Shown here: one piece after another, positions 6,713 through 7,085 of the stretch
How the letters are laid out: every line of letters starts with the position of its first letter
Numbering within the stretch: position 1 is the first letter of the stretch
NCBI GenBank assembly: GCA_001828295.1
Contig: MHYI01000026.1
Coordinates: 1 to 7,085 of the forward strand
DNA: 7,085 nt
DNA from: Planctomycetes bacterium RBG_16_41_13
GTDB lineage: Bacteria > Planctomycetota > Brocadiia > Brocadiales > Brocadiaceae
Reading direction: 5' to 3'
Notes under the pieces: generated by a model
What the model was told of the DNA's origin: nothing
Database searches by the model: none
Seen by the model: the letters and a program-made list of their open reading frames with translations, nothing else
Made by a program: the position numbers and the translations under genes

Positions 6713-6715
6713 CCG
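6695..6715. repeat. Perfect 8-base-pair hairpin at the antitoxin stop codon
   Basis: CGGCAGGT (6695-6702) and ACCTGCCG (6708-6715) are exact reverse complements around a five-base loop. The loop and first arm base hold the minus-strand antitoxin stop (6706-6708). On the minus strand no T run follows, so it is not a canonical intrinsic terminator for that gene. On the plus strand TATTTTCTT follows within a few bases, so weak termination of plus-strand transcripts is possible. Most of the hairpin lies inside the transposase fragment, so it may be coincidental. Confidence 0.5.
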
Positions 6716-6924
6716 AGTATTTTCTTGAATACTTTCTTGCCTGGTATCATCTTTATTTTACCGCTTTTTATTTCTTCAACCCTTTTTTCTGCCTCCTCCG
6801 CCCACAATTCGTCTATTTCTTTCCGTGTGGGATGAAGGCTTCGTAGAAGTTTATCTACAAGCTGCGTCCTTATCTCAACGGGTAGTGAAACTGCTTCGTC
6901 AAAAAGCTCTTTAGTCTTTATCAT
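6706..6924 (-). CDS. Addiction-module-type antitoxin (Unstab_antitox family), no toxin adjacent
   Basis: The 72-residue product matches the small addiction-module component family (Unstab_antitox, PF09720/TIGR02574 type). Supporting features are A11-x-x-L14-P15, then R19-x-x-L22-x-x-x-L26-L27-x-S29-L30, an acidic stretch E36-I-D-E-L-W41 with E43-E44 and R48, and the C-terminal S54-G-K-I-K-x-I-P61 segment. Such proteins normally neutralise a RelE/ParE-like mRNA interferase or gyrase toxin encoded directly downstream. Downstream on this strand lies only the transposase remnant, so the toxin seems to have been lost, or this is an orphan copy. ATG 6924 has GAAGG six bases upstream. The length is typical. 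The last residues (L-G-R) and the stop codon fall at the junction with the mobile-element remnant, so the original C-terminus may have been slightly longer. The SHOCT-like frame ends 37 bases upstream on the same strand. Confidence 0.8.
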   Translation of the reverse strand: MIKTKELFDEAVSLPVEIRTQLVDKLLRSLHPTRKEIDELWAEEAEKRVEEIKSGKIKMIPGKKVFKKILGR

Positions 6925-6961
6925 ATTTAACCTTCACATAAGATATTGGTAATTTCTGCTG

Positions 6962-7085
6962 CTAAAACTGGTCTAACAACTCCTTTTTCTTCTCGTTGTA
7001 ATCATCTTCTGTGATCAAACCTTCGGATTGGAGGTCTTTTATCTCACGCAGTTGCTCCTTTATGCTCATATCGCTCATGCCCTCT
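6962..7085 (-). CDS. SHOCT-like short protein or C-terminal end of a longer protein (edge of window)
   Basis: On the minus strand a frame ends at TAG (6962-6964) and is open to the window edge. From ATG 7078 it would encode 38 residues beginning MSDMSIKEQLREIKDLQ and ending in KKKELLDQF. The pattern L-x-x-I-K-D-L-x-x-x-G-L-I-T-x-x-D-Y-x-x-K-K-x-x-L-L matches the SHOCT (short C-terminal) domain, about 30 residues usually at the end of bacterial proteins and probably an oligomerisation element. The in-frame codons before ATG 7078 (Glu, Gly) contain no stop, so this may be the tail of a larger protein whose beginning lies outside. If it is a separate small gene, ATG 7069 has AGAGGG ten bases upstream and is the better-placed start. 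It lies 37 bases upstream of the antitoxin gene in the same orientation, so the two may share a transcript. Confidence 0.6.
   Translation of the reverse strand, partial: EGMSDMSIKEQLREIKDLQSEGLITEDDYNEKKKELLDQF

Noticed and set aside
6545..6835. Full-length 96-residue plus-strand frame from GTG 6545
   Set aside because: Only the middle part looks like transposase. The end is antisense to the antitoxin gene, and no ribosome site supports the GTG.
1..7085. CRISPR arrays, tRNA or rRNA genes, riboswitches
   Set aside because: No regularly spaced direct repeats, cloverleaf-like sequence or known aptamer core was seen on either strand.

Overview
The window looks like part of a bacterial chromosome with moderate to low GC. 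It has Gram-negative-style cell-surface gene content, a large multi-domain signalling operon, an insertion-sequence remnant and an addiction-module-type antitoxin. Long Cache/HAMP/GAF hybrid kinases with two C-terminal receivers, Unstab_antitox-type antitoxins and decayed IS fragments together recall anammox planctomycetes (Brocadia/Kuenenia-like). That assignment is only an impression from content and style; there is no rRNA or other marker gene here.

Layout. Positions 1-300 hold the 3' end of an O-antigen ligase/polymerase-like membrane protein. Overlapping its last 26 bases is a 77-residue double-CDGSH iron-sulfur protein (275-508). A 135-base gap then precedes a strong ribosome site and the main plus-strand operon. 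The operon consists of a receiver/HD-GYP c-di-GMP phosphodiesterase (644-1810), a CheR-type methyltransferase starting one base later (1812-2645), a 1118-residue membrane hybrid histidine kinase (2683-6039) and a single-domain receiver (6053-6430). Intergenic gaps of 1, 37 and 13 bases support co-transcription.

Downstream, 6431-6712 has no intact gene. It is rich in palindromes and ends in a decayed N-terminal fragment of an IS4/IS1634-like transposase. This fragment abuts the 3' end of a minus-strand antitoxin-like gene (6706-6924) whose expected toxin is absent. Upstream of that gene on the same strand is a very short SHOCT-like reading frame (6962 to the window edge).

How the genes may work together. 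The kinase should sense a small extracytoplasmic ligand through its Cache domain, integrate a cytoplasmic cue through GAF, and pass phosphate to one of four receivers: two in cis, the single-domain receiver, and the HD-GYP regulator. Phosphorylation of the last would adjust c-di-GMP breakdown. The CheR has no chemoreceptor, CheB or CheW beside it. An attractive but unproven idea is that it methylates the kinase's Glu-rich coiled coil or a receptor encoded elsewhere. No Hpt domain is encoded in the window. I see no clearly new system; the most unusual points are the kinase-CheR-HD-GYP grouping, the altered second CDGSH motif, and the antitoxin fused end-to-end with a transposase remnant.
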